DNA of 14,296 nucleotides from Euryarchaeota archaeon UBA13 (GTDB lineage Archaea > Thermoplasmatota > Poseidoniia > Poseidoniales > Poseidoniaceae): NCBI GenBank assembly GCA_002495945.1, contig DAHU01000027.1, forward strand, positions 6,706 through 21,001, written 5' to 3'. Both the position numbers and the translations under genes were made by a program. Below the pieces are notes generated by a model. The model made no database searches. It was not told where the DNA came from and saw only the letters and a program-made list of their open reading frames with translations. This document shows, piece by piece, positions 13,807 to 14,296 of this stretch. Every line of letters starts with the position of its first letter. The stretch's first letter is position 1.

Positions 13807-14121
13807 ATGAGTGATGTGGAACAGTTCCAAATTGTAGTCTCGGAAATCCAATCTGTAAGGCAGCAAATGGCTAGCCTCAATGCCCAAATTCTAGAATTAA
13901 AGGCAACCTCAGATGCTGTCGCTAAACAACCTTCAGAATTAGCGCTACATCAGCAACTCGGGGGTGTGTTGATTGAAGTGGCAGATAGAAAAGCCTTGGC
14001 AGATGTTCTAGATAACGATGTCAAAACCCTATCAGAGCATTTGACTAGGTTACAATCTCGTGAAACCGACTTACTGAATTCCTATGAAGAATTGAAGAAG
14101 GTTCTAGAGGGATCTAATTGA
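13807..14121 (+). CDS. pfdB: Prefoldin subunit beta
   Basis: Prefoldin is a jellyfish-shaped hexamer (two alpha, four beta) that holds unfolded proteins and passes them to the thermosome. The 104-residue protein has the beta layout: an N-terminal coiled-coil helix (about 1-40, heptads in QIVVSEIQSVRQQMASLNAQ), a central hairpin region (about 58-72, HQQLGGVLIEVADRKALADV, resembling the family's YKxVGxxL segment), and a C-terminal coiled coil (about 73-102). Archaeal prefoldin beta is usually about 115-120 residues, so both helices are slightly short. The superoperon position next to pcc1 supports the assignment. Its TGA overlaps the TTG start of the next gene. Confidence 0.88.
   Translation: MSDVEQFQIVVSEIQSVRQQMASLNAQILELKATSDAVAKQPSELALHQQLGGVLIEVADRKALADVLDNDVKTLSEHLTRLQSRETDLLNSYEELKKVLEGSN
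14107..14112 (+). promoter_or_regulatory. Shine-Dalgarno site deciding the TTG start at 14118
   Basis: GAGGGA ends 5 bases before the TTG at 14118, identical in sequence and spacing to the pcc1 site. It favours TTG over the in-frame ATG at 14151. Confidence 0.5.
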
Positions 14122-14296
14122 TTACTGGACAGGGTTCAACCAACCCAAGAATGGAAGAATTACACACTTGGATTGAGAACGCATGTTCCAATGGTGCTGT
14201 GCCGGTAATTACCGGTATGAATGGTGATATGGATACTGTTGGTTCGGCCATATCTCTTGCTGCATCAAACCCAAACATGATGGCTTGTGGACTGCA
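14118..14296 (+). CDS. DHH-superfamily phosphoesterase-like protein (3' end outside window)
   Basis: Only the first 59 or so residues are present; the frame is open to the last base. The visible motif GDMDTVGSAISLA, following the strand GAVPVITGMN, resembles motif I of DHH phosphoesterases (DxDxxGSA, whose aspartates bind the metal). A DHH-family gene often follows prefoldin beta in the archaeal exosome superoperon, which supports the call. The His usually placed before this motif is not obvious (the strand ends GMNGD). The start is TTG at 14118, overlapping the prefoldin stop by 4 bases (TTGA) with a Shine-Dalgarno site. The substrate cannot be told from this fragment. Confidence 0.6.
   Translation, partial: MITGQGSTNPRMEELHTWIENACSNGAVPVITGMNGDMDTVGSAISLAASNPNMMACGL

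Noticed and set aside
1..14296. Defence system, mobile element or CRISPR array
   Set aside because: No transposase, integrase, terminal repeats, regularly spaced repeats or nuclease/toxin pairs are visible; the content is housekeeping plus surface-protein genes.

Overview
The window looks like a piece of a mesophilic euryarchaeal genome, most likely marine Group II/III (Poseidoniales or relatives, Thermoplasmatota). The evidence is an archaeal core gene set (proteasome alpha, SBDS, exosome Rrp4/Rrp41/Rrp42, eL43, Pcc1, prefoldin beta, TiaS, Dph6, an archaeosortase), moderate-to-low GC, very tight packing, and a large acidic secreted protein with calcium-binding repeats of the kind common in marine planktonic archaea. 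The lineage is inferred from gene content; no phylogeny was run.

Layout. 1-2610 (+): the 3' part of a large surface protein with beta-rich PPC-like domains, EF-hands, thrombospondin type-3 repeats, one membrane span and a cytoplasmic tail. 2611-3525 (-): an archaeosortase A-like transpeptidase. 3605-5466 (+): a HAD phosphatase of the GmhB/HisB type, translationally coupled to TiaS, which makes agmatidine in tRNA-Ile2. 5527-7122: three small membrane proteins of unknown function and a RecA/RadB-like protein whose Walker A motif has lost its lysine, on alternating strands. 7262-8611 (+): adenylosuccinate lyase. 8597-9268 (-): Dph6 (diphthamide synthesis). 9421 to the window end (+): the archaeal exosome/proteasome superoperon psmA - SBDS - rrp4 - rrp41 - rrp42 - eL43 - pcc1 - prefoldin beta - a DHH-like gene cut by the window edge. 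rpoP, often next to eL43 in this superoperon, is not here.

How the genes work together. The superoperon joins protein turnover (20S proteasome), 60S-type ribosome maturation (SBDS), 3'-5' RNA decay (Rrp4 cap plus Rrp41/Rrp42 ring), the ribosome (eL43), t6A tRNA modification (Pcc1 of KEOPS) and folding of nascent proteins (prefoldin). TiaS and Dph6 add two more translation-fidelity functions. Genes inside the superoperon and tiaS have clear Shine-Dalgarno sites (GGTGA or GAGGGA, 4-8 nt before the start). Most singleton genes have none, but have an AT-rich box about 25-33 nt before the start codon, which suggests leaderless transcripts.

No gene-free stretch exceeds 300 bases. The longest gaps are 7123-7261 and 9269-9420. 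I see no tRNA, rRNA, CRISPR array, insertion sequence or integration signature. Most of the window is conserved housekeeping sequence. I do not see a convincing new multi-gene system; the points most worth a second look are the degenerate RadB-like protein, the archaeosortase with no substrate nearby, and the perfect dyads in divergent promoter regions.
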